Shown piece by piece: positions 8,656 to 16,651 of a stretch of 64,000 bases of DNA. The notes under the pieces are model-generated. The model was not told the origin of the DNA and searched no databases. It saw only the letters and a program-made list of their open reading frames with translations. A program made the position numbers and the translations under genes. Source of the stretch: Bythopirellula sp041737835 (GTDB lineage: Bacteria > Planctomycetota > Planctomycetia > Pirellulales > Lacipirellulaceae). The stretch lies in the NCBI GenBank assembly GCA_041737835.1, contig JBGSQY010000050.1; one strand, given 5' to 3'. The number at the start of each line of letters is the position of its first letter. Position 1 is the first letter of the stretch.

Positions 8656-9758
8656 CACGTGAGAGCCCAAGTTAACTCAAAAATGGGAGCGAGACATCCA
8701 ATCGCGATCACGAGGACGACGACGGCGATCAGCAGTGTGGCCGCGGGTTGCAACAGCGACAGATACATTTCCAGCCGGCGTTCGACGCGGCCCCGTTTGA
8801 GTTCCACAAACCGATTGAGCGTCCAACTGCGCGATTCCGAGGAAGTCGCCACTTGCAGGGCTCGGGCTTCAGCTGGCGCGATGAGTTGCACACGGGACAT
8901 GCTCTCCCAGGGGTCGGCCCCTTGTTCCATTTCATTGCGCACGAAGAGCAGCTTCTGACGGATCCGGCCATCAAAGTGATAGCGGGCAAGCGTAGAAATT
9001 GCGCCGGCGAGCGGTCGGCCCGCGCGGGCATTTCCCGCCAACAGATTCAGCACATTGATCGACCGCAACTGTGCCAATGGTTTGATGAGCCGCCCGGTGA
9101 CATGACGACGGACATAGCGTTTCAGCCGTTCCGATTTCCAAAACCACACCAGCGCGATTCCCGGAATTGCCAGCAGCCACCAATAGTTGACGATCCCATC
9201 ACTGGCGGCGATGACGAACAGGCTGATGCGGGGAAGGTCCAATTCAAAGTCATTAAAAATGGCATTCAGGCTGGGGATGATTTTGATCATCAAAAAGGTC
9301 AGTACACTGGCCATCACGGCGAGCGTCAACAGCGAATAGACCACAACCTGGCGCAAACGAGTTCTAATTCGCAGTTGAGCTTGATCGGGCTTGTTGATCA
9401 GATCGACCAATGTTGCCGGGAGAATGCCCGACTGTTCGCCAAAGCGGATGGCCAAGGCATCGTCGTCGGAAAGCACGCCGGGCGTTTGTTCAATCGCATC
9501 AGCCAAGAGCGTGCCGACGTAGAGTCGTTGGGACAAGCGGCGGAGTCGTCGTTTGTAGCTGCCGCGATGTTCGATGGCCAAGTTGGCCACAAGGGGCGCG
9601 GCCTCCAATTGTTCGGCGGCAGCTACGGCGAGAATTTTCAGCAGCGATTTCTGTCTCGCGGCAAGTGTATCCGCTGGCCACCAAGGCATGCACTTCCACG
9701 GAGAGTAGCGAAACTCGAAATGCGCCAGCCGCTGAAATGTTGGAAAGTGTTCAATCAT
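8655..9758 (-). CDS. GspF/PilC-like inner membrane protein, paralog 1
   Basis: 367 residues. Two type II secretion F domains are visible. Hydrophobic hairpins lie near 142-160 and 175-205 (VVYSLLTLAVMASVLTFLMIKIIPSLNAIFNDF) with the PxxxxIFxDFxLxLP motif usual after the first membrane segment, and the last segment is at about 340-360. In complete systems GspF is the inner-membrane platform that binds the GspE ATPase. The N-terminal cytoplasmic domain diverges from canonical GspF. It is the third of three tandem paralogs on this strand. Confidence 0.8.
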   Translation of the reverse strand: MIEHFPTFQRLAHFEFRYSPWKCMPWWPADTLAARQKSLLKILAVAAAEQLEAAPLVANLAIEHRGSYKRRLRRLSQRLYVGTLLADAIEQTPGVLSDDDALAIRFGEQSGILPATLVDLINKPDQAQLRIRTRLRQVVVYSLLTLAVMASVLTFLMIKIIPSLNAIFNDFELDLPRISLFVIAASDGIVNYWWLLAIPGIALVWFWKSERLKRYVRRHVTGRLIKPLAQLRSINVLNLLAGNARAGRPLAGAISTLARYHFDGRIRQKLLFVRNEMEQGADPWESMSRVQLIAPAEARALQVATSSESRSWTLNRFVELKRGRVERRLEMYLSLLQPAATLLIAVVVLVIAIGCLAPIFELTWALT

Positions 9759-9772
9759 GGTGAGAATTTCGC

Positions 9773-10975
9773 TTAACCTGTTAAACCGTTAACCAACATC
9801 ACCAAGGGAATAAACAACGCAAACACCACGATGGCCACGACCAGTCCGATGGAGATGATGGCAAGTTGCGGCAGGAATCCGGTCGACAATCGCAAACGAT
9901 TGCGGACACGCTCCGCATATCCATCGGCCAAGGTTTGCAACAGGGGGATGTGCGGACCACCTTCGGGGCCAGCCTGCAATGCATACACAACCGTCGCCGG
10001 GAGCGACGAACGGCGGAGCCGTGTTACATCGTTCGAGTCGGCTACGAGCACGCTCGCTAACTCTTGAGATTCCTGTTGCAGCCAACGATGGGGGCTCGTC
10101 TTGCCGACAAGTTGCAAGGCATCTGGCAACGGGATCTCGGCTTTCAGCGCTTCAGTGAGTTGCCGGACGTACCGTGCCATCTCGCCGACTTGCTGTGAAT
10201 TGCCGTCGAAAAAAAGCCCAAGCATGCGGCTGGGGAAGATCCAGTTGCGCACCACTCGCACAACGACATAGAGGATGAAAGTCACGACGGCAGCCAAGGT
10301 AAGAAATTGGAATGGCTGGTAGAGCAACAACGAAGAGAAGAAGAGCATCACCCGGGTGATCAAGGGCAAGTCCAGACCAAAGTCATCGAAGATATTCTTA
10401 AACGTGGGGACGACCGCGAAGCTTAAGAACGCCAAGACTGCGACCGAGATCAAGAACACGGTTGTCGGATAGGCCAAACTGCGAGTGAGTTGGGCACGAT
10501 TGGCAAGGTCGCGATCGGCTTCGGCGAAGACCTCTTGCAAGCGCTTCGTGCCGATCGTGGGTCCACTCGCCAACAGCGGCAGCCAAGCTCGGATTTGCTG
10601 CGGCGATTGTGTCATTTCCGCGGCAGTGGCGCTCGATTGCATTTGAGTCGTGAGTTGCTCAAGTTCCTTTCGCGCGCGGCCACGTGGCATCTCTTCGGCA
10701 AACGCCGTCAACGCGGGGGCCAGCACGTTGCGATGTTCCAAGAGTTCGCCTACGCGCTGACGGAAGATTTGTTCCCCCGCGGTCGCAGCGAAAGGAACCG
10801 GCATGGGCGATAGGCTCGACCGTTCGATGCTGGGGGCTTCGATCTTGCGAATCAACAGCACCGCAAGTCCTTGAGCTTCTAACTCAGCGAGGGCCGCGGC
10901 TGCGCTCGTGGCGAAGAGTTCTCCCGTGCGGAGCTCTTCGTCGGCGGTCAAGGCTTGATAGGTGAAATGAGGCAT
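9773..10975 (-). CDS. GspF/PilC-like inner membrane protein, paralog 2
   Basis: 400 residues from the ATG at 10975. The frame runs further upstream to 11200, but that stretch overlaps the previous gene and lacks the family N-terminus, whereas MPHFTYQALTADEE is the classic GspF opening (YxAxxxDGxxxxG). Two F domains follow, each with the membrane hairpin, and the IFDDFGLDLPLITR motif is present. The length matches canonical GspF (about 400 residues), making this the most conventional of the three paralogs. The upstream paralog ends 8 bp before this start. Confidence 0.85.
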   Translation of the reverse strand: MPHFTYQALTADEELRTGELFATSAAAALAELEAQGLAVLLIRKIEAPSIERSSLSPMPVPFAATAGEQIFRQRVGELLEHRNVLAPALTAFAEEMPRGRARKELEQLTTQMQSSATAAEMTQSPQQIRAWLPLLASGPTIGTKRLQEVFAEADRDLANRAQLTRSLAYPTTVFLISVAVLAFLSFAVVPTFKNIFDDFGLDLPLITRVMLFFSSLLLYQPFQFLTLAAVVTFILYVVVRVVRNWIFPSRMLGLFFDGNSQQVGEMARYVRQLTEALKAEIPLPDALQLVGKTSPHRWLQQESQELASVLVADSNDVTRLRRSSLPATVVYALQAGPEGGPHIPLLQTLADGYAERVRNRLRLSTGFLPQLAIISIGLVVAIVVFALFIPLVMLVNGLTG

Positions 10976-10983
10976 CGCAGGAA

Positions 10984-11994
10984 TCAATAGGCCAGGGTGT
11001 GCAGCATTTGGACGTACGGTCCGAACAAACTCAAGCAATAAAAGAGCACGATCAAACCGCCGAGGAACGCGCCGATCAGCGTCGGCAGGGTGAAGTGCCA
11101 AACACCGGATTGCCGCTCGGCGGATTGACGGTAGGTTTCGGCAATGAATCGCAAAACTTCTGGCAAGGGCTCGCCCCCCAAGTTGCCGGTGAGTGCCCAC
11201 CTCAGCAAGGGCGGAAACGCGTTCAAGCGGACTTCGTCAACGGCGGATAGCGGCTGATTGTTTTCCTGCGCCGTGGCGAGCGCTTCACTGGCCGCGATGA
11301 GTTCAGAATCGTTGGAGGATTTCCCTGCGAGCCGCAAACTGTGCGGCAAGGGGACACCCGCTTCAAGCAAGCTGGCGACTTGCTCGGCGAAGACCGACCG
11401 GGTCACGGTCGCGAAGTAACGCTGCGAACCGGGCAGCCACGGCTTATGCGGATTGGTTTGTCGCTGCCAGGAATAGATTCCCGCCACAACCAACAACGGC
11501 ACGAGCGGCACCCAGACGAACATCCATGCGCGACCCAACAGCAAGAGTTGCAAACCCCAACTGGGCGTTACGCGGATTTGTTCGTAGATCGATTCCAGCG
11601 TGGGGGCATAGCGGAGGCACAAGAAAATGAATCCACAATACGCCAGTGCCAGAATCACCAGTGGCTGCACGAGCGCCTGGCCCAACGTGTTGCGTATGTC
11701 GTCCCAGGCGATCGGCTGGCGACTCACCCCGTCGAGCGCGAGCGGCAATTGATTCGATTCCAACCCTGCCAGCAGGGCATGCTGATACATCGGTGGGAAT
11801 TCCACTTCCTCGGTGAGCGCTCCTTGGATCGGCTGGCCCAAACTGCTGCGGAGTGCAAGCCGCGCATTGATCTTGGCGAGCGCTTCCCGCGTCGTTTGGG
11901 TCGGATCGCCCAGCTCGATGGGAACGCCCGCCTCATCCAGCGCGGCGAGCTCTTCGTTGAGGGCAAAGATTTCTTCGAGGGTGACTTCGTTCAT
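10984..11994 (-). CDS. GspF/PilC-like inner membrane protein, paralog 3
   Basis: 336 residues from the ATG at 11994 (MNEVTLEEIFALNEEL). An in-frame start at 12033 exists, but it lies inside the palindromic repeat at 12029-12129, so the extra 13 residues are probably fortuitous. One well-formed F domain (about 195-335, ending IGAFLGGLIVLFYCLSLFGP) and a diverged first domain (LGQALVQPLVILALAYCGFIFL, PTLESIYEQIRVTP) are visible. It is the first of three tandem paralogs, which suggests a hetero-oligomeric platform rather than simple redundancy. Confidence 0.75.
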   Translation of the reverse strand: MNEVTLEEIFALNEELAALDEAGVPIELGDPTQTTREALAKINARLALRSSLGQPIQGALTEEVEFPPMYQHALLAGLESNQLPLALDGVSRQPIAWDDIRNTLGQALVQPLVILALAYCGFIFLCLRYAPTLESIYEQIRVTPSWGLQLLLLGRAWMFVWVPLVPLLVVAGIYSWQRQTNPHKPWLPGSQRYFATVTRSVFAEQVASLLEAGVPLPHSLRLAGKSSNDSELIAASEALATAQENNQPLSAVDEVRLNAFPPLLRWALTGNLGGEPLPEVLRFIAETYRQSAERQSGVWHFTLPTLIGAFLGGLIVLFYCLSLFGPYVQMLHTLAY

Positions 11995-12028
11995 GAGGCG
12001 GCGCGTCAACGTGCAGATTTCGACAGCT

Positions 12029-12129
12029 GTCATTCCGAAGGAGCCTAAGCAACTGAGGAATCTGGCTTCAATCTTGGCACGTTTTCAATGCGAAAAGGTG
12101 CTGCGAACCAGATCCCTCGGGATGACAGG
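12029..12129. repeat. intergenic palindromic element, family A (GTCATTC type), copy 1
   Basis: The ends TGTCATTCCGAAGG and CCCTCGGGATGACA form an imperfect inverted repeat, with a second inner arm pair (GAGGAATCT / CCAGATCC). The interior (ACGTTTTCAATGCG...GCTGCGAACCAGATCC) matches the copy at 62934-63051 along its whole length, so both derive from one element of about 100-120 bp. It lies between the anti-sigma candidate and the first GspF-like gene and could fold in the transcript. Confidence 0.75.
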
Positions 12130-12193
12130 TTGGGGCTTGTGGGAGATGTTCCACAAGAGTGATGCCGCGGCGGGCCTGACTTGCCTAATAAAA

Positions 12194-12604
12194 TCAGTCG
12201 TTGATCAGATTCGCCTGCTTATTGCGCAGCTCGAAGAAGGCTTCGACCCAGGCCCAGGCGGGGTTGAACGTGACACCCATTTCCTTGGCCGATTCCTGAC
12301 GAAGCTCAAACTCGCGGGTGACCGTCTGATGCGCCAGCGTCGAATCCGCCGGTTCGGGGATAAATCGCCCGGGGATGTTGCCGACCGCCAGCACAACCAC
12401 CAGCGCGGCGATTCCCGCGAGGCGCTTGTTCCAGCGGCGTAAGCTCGTTGAGCGGCGGGCCGCTTCGAGCGTGCTAGGCCGCAAGTCGTCGCTGGGTTGA
12501 ACATAGTTACCGGCCGCGCGGACCAGCGATTCGACCGCGGCGAAGGCTTGGCGTTCGCGGCGATCCCGACCATTCTCGAAGGGATTATTTTCTGGATTAC
12601 TCAT
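12194..12604 (-). CDS. small single-pass membrane protein, candidate anti-sigma factor
   Basis: 136 residues from the ATG at 12604 (MSNPENNPFENGR). The N-terminal half is cytoplasmic and helical, one membrane segment lies at about residues 61-79 (LAGIAALVVVLAVGNI), and the C-terminal 55 residues would be periplasmic. The start overlaps the 3' end of the ECF sigma factor gene by 8 bp, the usual arrangement for a sigma/anti-sigma pair. No zinc (HxxxCxxC) motif is present, so it is not a canonical ZAS protein; the anti-sigma role is inferred from context. Confidence 0.55.
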   Translation of the reverse strand: MSNPENNPFENGRDRRERQAFAAVESLVRAAGNYVQPSDDLRPSTLEAARRSTSLRRWNKRLAGIAALVVVLAVGNIPGRFIPEPADSTLAHQTVTREFELRQESAKEMGVTFNPAWAWVEAFFELRNKQANLIND

Positions 12605-13163
12605 GAACCAACTCCACGTGCGCGGCCGTAAGCTTTTGCGTGAGCTTCGCCATCGCATAGCGATAGCGGCTCGCAGCGGTGAAGGTGGAAATTTCCAACA
12701 CCTTGCCGATCTCGGCGAACGTCATGTCTTCCCAGATTTTGAGCACGACAACTTCGGCCTGCTCGGTGGGAAGAGTTCGCAAAGCGGTCCAGACGGCCCG
12801 ATGCGATTCTTCGCGTTCGACTTCATCGACGAGCCGGCCGGTGAGCAAATCGGAAAGGTTGGCAATGAGGCCCCAACGTTTCTTGCGGCGAATGATTTGC
12901 AGCGCTTCGTTGCGAACCATTCGCAACAGATAAGGCCAGGGAGCATCAGCCTCGCGGAGATGGCTCGTATTGCCAGCCACGCGCACCAGTGCGGCCTGCA
13001 CAGAATCTTCGGCATCATGCTGGTTGCGGGTGATCGTCGCGGCATAGCGAACCAGCCGCTGCGAGGTGAGATCAAACAAACCAGCCAGCGCAGCCACGCC
13101 GCTTTCCGTCATGCGGACTGCGCAGGAACGAACCTGATCAGAAAAGTTAACGCTGTTATCCAT
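12597..13163 (-). CDS. ECF-type RNA polymerase sigma factor
   Basis: 188 residues from the ATG at 13163 (a TTG lies one codon upstream). Region 2 is seen at about 25-95 (RLVRYAATITRNQHDAEDSVQAALVRV... PYLLRMVRNEALQIIRRKKR) and region 4 at about 125-180 (LRTLPTEQAEVVVLKIWEDMTFAEIGKVLEISTFTAASRYRYAMAKL), the helix-turn-helix that reads the -35 element. It overlaps the small membrane protein gene downstream and heads the run of GspF/pseudopilin genes, so it may control them as well as itself. The YRYAMAKL ending of region 4 is common in planctomycete ECF proteins. Confidence 0.9.
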   Translation of the reverse strand: MDNSVNFSDQVRSCAVRMTESGVAALAGLFDLTSQRLVRYAATITRNQHDAEDSVQAALVRVAGNTSHLREADAPWPYLLRMVRNEALQIIRRKKRWGLIANLSDLLTGRLVDEVEREESHRAVWTALRTLPTEQAEVVVLKIWEDMTFAEIGKVLEISTFTAASRYRYAMAKLTQKLTAAHVELVHE

Positions 13164-13557
13164 CAACCGTCACGATGCACCCGGGACAGGATTTTGTCTA
13201 GTGAAATCGGAAAAATGTTAGCCGGCATCGTCCCGATGCCGTGTTTTCCGGGAGAAATCGCCACGAAAAACACAAGAAGCCACAAAAGCCACTCATTTCC
13301 GCGCCTTTTCTTGTTTCTCGTGGCCATCAATTGCAAGCCAGCGGTGCCTAGCAAACTTTACCTAAACCGTTCATGCATCGCTCAACCCTTTTCGTTGCTC
13401 CCATGAACTCGATGTCGAATGTAAAGCTACGAAATGTTTGACGGTTATCAGGTTCGCGAGTGATCTCTATCGACTTGGTAGCTAAGCGTGCAGGCACTAA
13501 TCGCGTGGTATCTTTGGATTGGCCGCCTCCCCGCTTGCTTCCCTCCCCCCAGATGCA
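13164..13557. other. divergent intergenic region between ECF sigma and hydrolase genes
   Basis: It should hold two divergent promoters; none is convincing by eye. It contains a perfect hairpin at 13223-13241 (CGGCATCG, 3-base loop, CGATGCCG) followed on the plus strand by a short T-rich stretch, and the family B palindromic repeat at 13260-13324. No reading frame here looks coding. Confidence 0.6.
13260..13324. repeat. intergenic palindromic repeat, family B-like (GCCACGAAAAACAC type)
   Basis: The left arm GCCACGAAAAACACAAGAAG and right arm CTTGTTTCTCGTGGC are imperfect inverted repeats around a short loop. The same sort of element, with terminal (A)GCCACG(G/A) and CGTGGC(T), recurs at 15253, 58401, 60392 and 60985, always between genes. 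Confidence 0.65.
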
Positions 13558-15234
13558 ATGCATCCCCTCCGCACACGCCCCTGGCACCGCTTGTTTCCAT
13601 CTCTCTTGGGGATGGTCAGTCTGTTCGTCGCGTCGGCTGATCTTGCGCTGGGTCAGGCTCTACCGATTGCCGATCCCATGCAAGCTGCGGATGCGCTGGC
13701 CGAGGCGGAACGCCTGGACCGACTTGGCGATGCCACGGCTGTCGACTTTTATTTTGAAGCGGCCGCCCAAACAGCCCACCTGATGCGGCGCTACTCGGCG
13801 ACAATCACAGGGGTGAGCGATATTGAAGAAATCTACGCCCAAGCGCTCGCAGGTTTAATCGATAGCAGCCAGCGATACGCCAGGCTCGATCCCCAACGTC
13901 GCGGCATCTTGCTCAATGGCGGGGCGCGTGTTCTGCCGATCCGCTATTTCGGTTTTGCCTGGCAGCCGACGGACTTTACGTTGCTGCTGCCTGCTCGCTA
14001 CGAACAAAACAATGAAATCGCCAATCACTACATCACCGCCGGAATCGGCTTGCCGCTGATTGCCGAGCGAGTCACCCCCCAGCCGCTGGTGTTCGCCCGC
14101 GATCGACAACCGTTTGCCGCGACGGCTGTTCTGAAACCTCCCCAAAGTGGATACCAGCAAGTAGCAATGGGATCGAGCGGTTTCGTGCTCGAGTTGTACA
14201 ACCCGCTCGAGTACGACAAAGTCCGCTGGGGTGGTTATGTTCTGCCGCTGGCTCGTGATTTAACGGCCCCTTTGGCCAGGGAGATCAACGAAAATCCCCG
14301 TCAGTATTTACGGGGCTTTACATCGCCTAACGATACGTCGGTCCAGCCGCAACTGTTTATGTTGGAACCCTACCAACGCGGCAAGATCCCCGTGGTCTTG
14401 ATTCACGGACTATATTCCGACCCGACCACCTGGGCCGACATGCTCAACGAATTGCGTGCGCAACACGATCTCTATGCCCGCTATCAGTTTTGGGTCTTTC
14501 GTTATCCAACCGGCGGGAGCCTGCTCAACTCCATGACGGCCCTTCGTCAACAGTTGCTGTTGGCTCGCATGGCTTACGATCCGTTTGGCAACGACGAAGC
14601 CATGAACAACATGGTGTTAATCGGCCACAGTCTGGGGGGCTTGGTGGCGAAGACGCAGATCACGTCCTCGAACGACCAATTTTGGGGACGCATCGCCCAG
14701 CAGCCGTTTGCCGCTTTGCGTGCTACGGCTGTCGTCAAGCAACGCTTCGCGGAGAACCTGTTCTTCGAGCCAGTGCCCTACGTGAAGCGAGTCATCTTTA
14801 TCGGCACACCCCACCGCGGCAGCCAGCTCACAGTCCGCGTGGCGGGACGGATTGGCAACGCCTTGGTGTCGTTCAATTCCAACGAAGTCGCTGAGTTTCA
14901 AGAGATTGTCGAAAGCAATCAAGATGTCTTCCGACCGGACTTCAGCCGAGAGCCACCCACTTCGATAGCGATGCTCGAACCCGACAGCCCGTTTCTCGCG
15001 GGGCTCGCCAATATGCCGATCAATCCCGCGACGCACATCCATTCAATCATCGGAACCGGTGGGGGCTACTTCGCACCCGAACCGGGCGACGGCGTGGTGG
15101 CGGTCTCAAGCGCGCGGCATTGCGGCGAAAGCGAGCTCTTCGTGCCCACGGTGCATGAAGAACTGCATCGCGATCCGGAATCAATCAACGAGGTCGCCCG
15201 CATTTTGCGCCAGCACGCGGGGATGCTGCGGTAG
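13558..15234 (+). CDS. secreted alpha/beta-hydrolase (PGAP1/lipase-like)
   Basis: 558 residues from the ATG at 13558; an earlier in-frame start at 13519 would put a proline-rich stretch before the signal peptide. The signal peptide is RTRPWHRLFPSLLGMVSLFVASADLALGQA. A helical region (about 35-100) of unknown role precedes the hydrolase domain: oxyanion-hole motif VVLIHGLYSDPTTW near 280 and the nucleophile elbow GHSLGG with Ser at about 358, followed by IGTPHRGS typical of PGAP1-like lipases and esterases. The likely catalytic His is in VPTVHEEL near 540. It probably hydrolyses an acyl ester outside the cytoplasm; substrate unknown. Confidence 0.8.
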   Translation: MHPLRTRPWHRLFPSLLGMVSLFVASADLALGQALPIADPMQAADALAEAERLDRLGDATAVDFYFEAAAQTAHLMRRYSATITGVSDIEEIYAQALAGLIDSSQRYARLDPQRRGILLNGGARVLPIRYFGFAWQPTDFTLLLPARYEQNNEIANHYITAGIGLPLIAERVTPQPLVFARDRQPFAATAVLKPPQSGYQQVAMGSSGFVLELYNPLEYDKVRWGGYVLPLARDLTAPLAREINENPRQYLRGFTSPNDTSVQPQLFMLEPYQRGKIPVVLIHGLYSDPTTWADMLNELRAQHDLYARYQFWVFRYPTGGSLLNSMTALRQQLLLARMAYDPFGNDEAMNNMVLIGHSLGGLVAKTQITSSNDQFWGRIAQQPFAALRATAVVKQRFAENLFFEPVPYVKRVIFIGTPHRGSQLTVRVAGRIGNALVSFNSNEVAEFQEIVESNQDVFRPDFSREPPTSIAMLEPDSPFLAGLANMPINPATHIHSIIGTGGGYFAPEPGDGVVAVSSARHCGESELFVPTVHEELHRDPESINEVARILRQHAGMLR

Positions 15235-15252
15235 AGACGCGAGGTTTCGTAG

Positions 15253-15312
15253 TTGGCCACGAGAAGCACGATAAGACACAAAAAGGCGATTACTTTTCGT
15301 GTCTTTTTGGGG
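15253..15312. repeat. palindromic repeat, family B-like, between convergent genes
   Basis: GGCCACGAGAAGCACGATAAGACACAAAAAGG is followed by a partially complementary ACTTTTCGTGTCTTTTTGGGG. It lies between the convergent stops of the hydrolase gene (15234) and the lipoprotein gene (15363), where a T-rich right arm could also end plus-strand transcription. Confidence 0.6.
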
Positions 15313-15362
15313 CTATGACCTTGAAAAATCTACGGCGAAATCGAGATACATGATCTAGTAAA

Positions 15363-16073
15363 TCATTCTGTCCAATCTTTGTGAAAATCATCCGACCATT
15401 CTTTAACCCGCTCGTCAGTAGGCTGTTCGCCAAGCTTCCATAACCATACATAAGCCATTTCGCGCCCTAGTTCCGCTTGGCTCATTCCGTTGCGTTTACA
15501 TAACGCTTGAACTACTTTGATTACTTCAGCTTTCTTACTTTTCTCAATACCCGGCTGATCCTCAAGGGTCCAAGTGTTGTTCCCTTTTGCCTCAAAATAT
15601 AGCGACTCGCCATCCTTAAATGCTTGATTCTGTCCGCGCCAGTATTCTGTGAAAAGCTTTAGTTGATCGGGAGTCGGGCGATATTTAGGATCGCGCCATT
15701 TCCAGTCGATTTCCACATCTTCCCATTCCGGAAGTATAGGACCGGCAATGCTGTTACCTGTTACATGACAAATGTGGTAGCCATCGTGGTCTTCAGCATC
15801 AGCTACGCTGTCATATAACAGGATGCTGATTCGTTTGTGTGGTGCATCCGGTTGCAGACCTTCTATTTCCTGCTTGTAGTTCTGATAGATATCGCGGAGC
15901 GCAACTTCAACTTGTTGTTTGCTTTCAGGCTCAAGTACAACTACACGCGGGCACCTATGCTGAATTCCTTGCGCAGGTATGTTCTTTTCTTCAAGGCCAA
16001 CAATTGAATACGATGAGCTATCAGAGCATCCGAGCGCTAGTATGACAGGCAAAATCACAAGTCGATATGACAT
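15363..16073 (-). CDS. hypothetical lipoprotein, AT-richer than its neighbours
   Basis: 236 residues from the ATG at 16073, chosen because it puts a lipoprotein signal at the N-terminus (MSYRLVILPVILALGC, lipobox LALGC, acylated Cys16). The rest is soluble, with a tryptophan-rich patch (EWEDVEIDWKWRDPKYRPTPDQL) and a helical C-terminal region (KKAEVIKVVQALCKRNGMSQAELGREMAYVWLWKLG). I do not recognise the family. Its base composition is visibly more AT-rich than the flanking genes and its cysteine use is higher, which may mean recent acquisition. It lies on the 3' side of the tRNA-His gene. Confidence 0.6.
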   Translation of the reverse strand: MSYRLVILPVILALGCSDSSSYSIVGLEEKNIPAQGIQHRCPRVVVLEPESKQQVEVALRDIYQNYKQEIEGLQPDAPHKRISILLYDSVADAEDHDGYHICHVTGNSIAGPILPEWEDVEIDWKWRDPKYRPTPDQLKLFTEYWRGQNQAFKDGESLYFEAKGNNTWTLEDQPGIEKSKKAEVIKVVQALCKRNGMSQAELGREMAYVWLWKLGEQPTDERVKEWSDDFHKDWTE

Positions 16074-16265
16074 GAAGATGCGCCGATAGAGAAGGTGTAA
16101 AAGGTTGAACACTTACTTTGTCCGAGATTCTAATCCCGTTGGACTTCAGAAGCGCCTTCATTTGCGGCCGATCTTGTCCAAGATAAGGGGCTAAAACGGG
16201 CTTACTTGAGCTTATCAACCCCGTGTGCCTAAGATAGAACCAGTTAGGACACCACGGTAATAGAG

Positions 16266-16340
16266 GGTGGCTGACGGGATTCGAACCCGTGACCTTCGGA
16301 ATCACAATCCGACATTCTAACCAACTGAACTACAGCCACC
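16266..16340 (-). tRNA. tRNA-His (anticodon GTG)
   Basis: Read on the minus strand, the 7-bp acceptor stem GTGGCTG/CAGCCAC (16333-16339 with 16267-16273), D arm (AGTTCAGTTGGTTAGAA), anticodon stem TCGGA/TCCGA enclosing loop TTGTGAT with anticodon GTG, and T arm CACGGGTTCGAATCCCGT are all present. An extra G at -1 (16340) opposite a C discriminator (16266) is the tRNA-His identity pair. The 3' CCA is not encoded. Confidence 0.97.
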
Positions 16341-16399
16341 ACAAGAGAATCAAACGATCCTACTGCCCAAGGTTGTGCTGGTCAACCGGCGAGCAAGTT

Positions 16400-16490
16400 C
16401 TGTGGCTGAGGTCTGTGACCTCGGTCGTTTCCGACCTCACAGGTCAGCCACAGTTCGGAAGTCAGCCATATTTTCGGAGGCCAGCCACAG
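16400..16490. repeat. palindromic repeat (CTGTGGCTGAGGTC type) with extra half-units
   Basis: CTGTGGCTGAGGTCTGTGACCTCGG faces CCGACCTCACAGGTCAGCCACAG around a short loop (16400-16453). Two further half-units, GTCAGCCATATTTTCGGAGG and CCAGCCACAG, follow up to 16490. It lies between the small membrane protein gene and tRNA-His and probably forms a strong RNA or DNA hairpin; it may also end transcription of the minus-strand operon. Confidence 0.7.
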
Positions 16491-16498
16491 ACGGCATT

Positions 16499-16651
16499 CT
16501 AACGAGCACGGAACTTGAAAATCGCCGCCGTCAGGAGCGTGCCGACGACCATGCCTGCTACAAACAGCAGCATGCCGGCCGGGGCTTCCTGGGGGGTCAC
16601 GTGGGCTAGCATTGCCAACACGGTTGTTGTCAGCAGGGGCATCGTCAACAT
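16499..16651 (-). CDS. 50-residue small membrane protein
   Basis: A short frame (ATG at 16651, TAG at 16499-16501) encodes 50 residues beginning MLTMPLLTTTVLAMLAHVTP and continuing with a second hydrophobic stretch GMLLFVAGMVVGTLLTAAIF before a basic end (KFRAR). The ATG directly abuts the stop of the DUF1570-like gene, and a perfect AAGGAG lies 9 bases upstream inside that gene, so it is very likely translated and coupled. It may have one or two membrane segments. The family is not recognised. Confidence 0.7.
   Translation of the reverse strand: MLTMPLLTTTVLAMLAHVTPQEAPAGMLLFVAGMVVGTLLTAAIFKFRAR

Noticed and set aside
8748..9776. 342-codon plus-strand frame over the GspF-like paralog 1
   Set aside because: Shadow frame; the minus-strand product has clear membrane hairpins and family motifs, and the plus-strand product has none.
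16021..16305. 94-codon minus-strand frame across the tRNA-His gene
   Set aside because: It overlaps the tRNA and the lipoprotein start, and its first residues are translated tRNA sequence.
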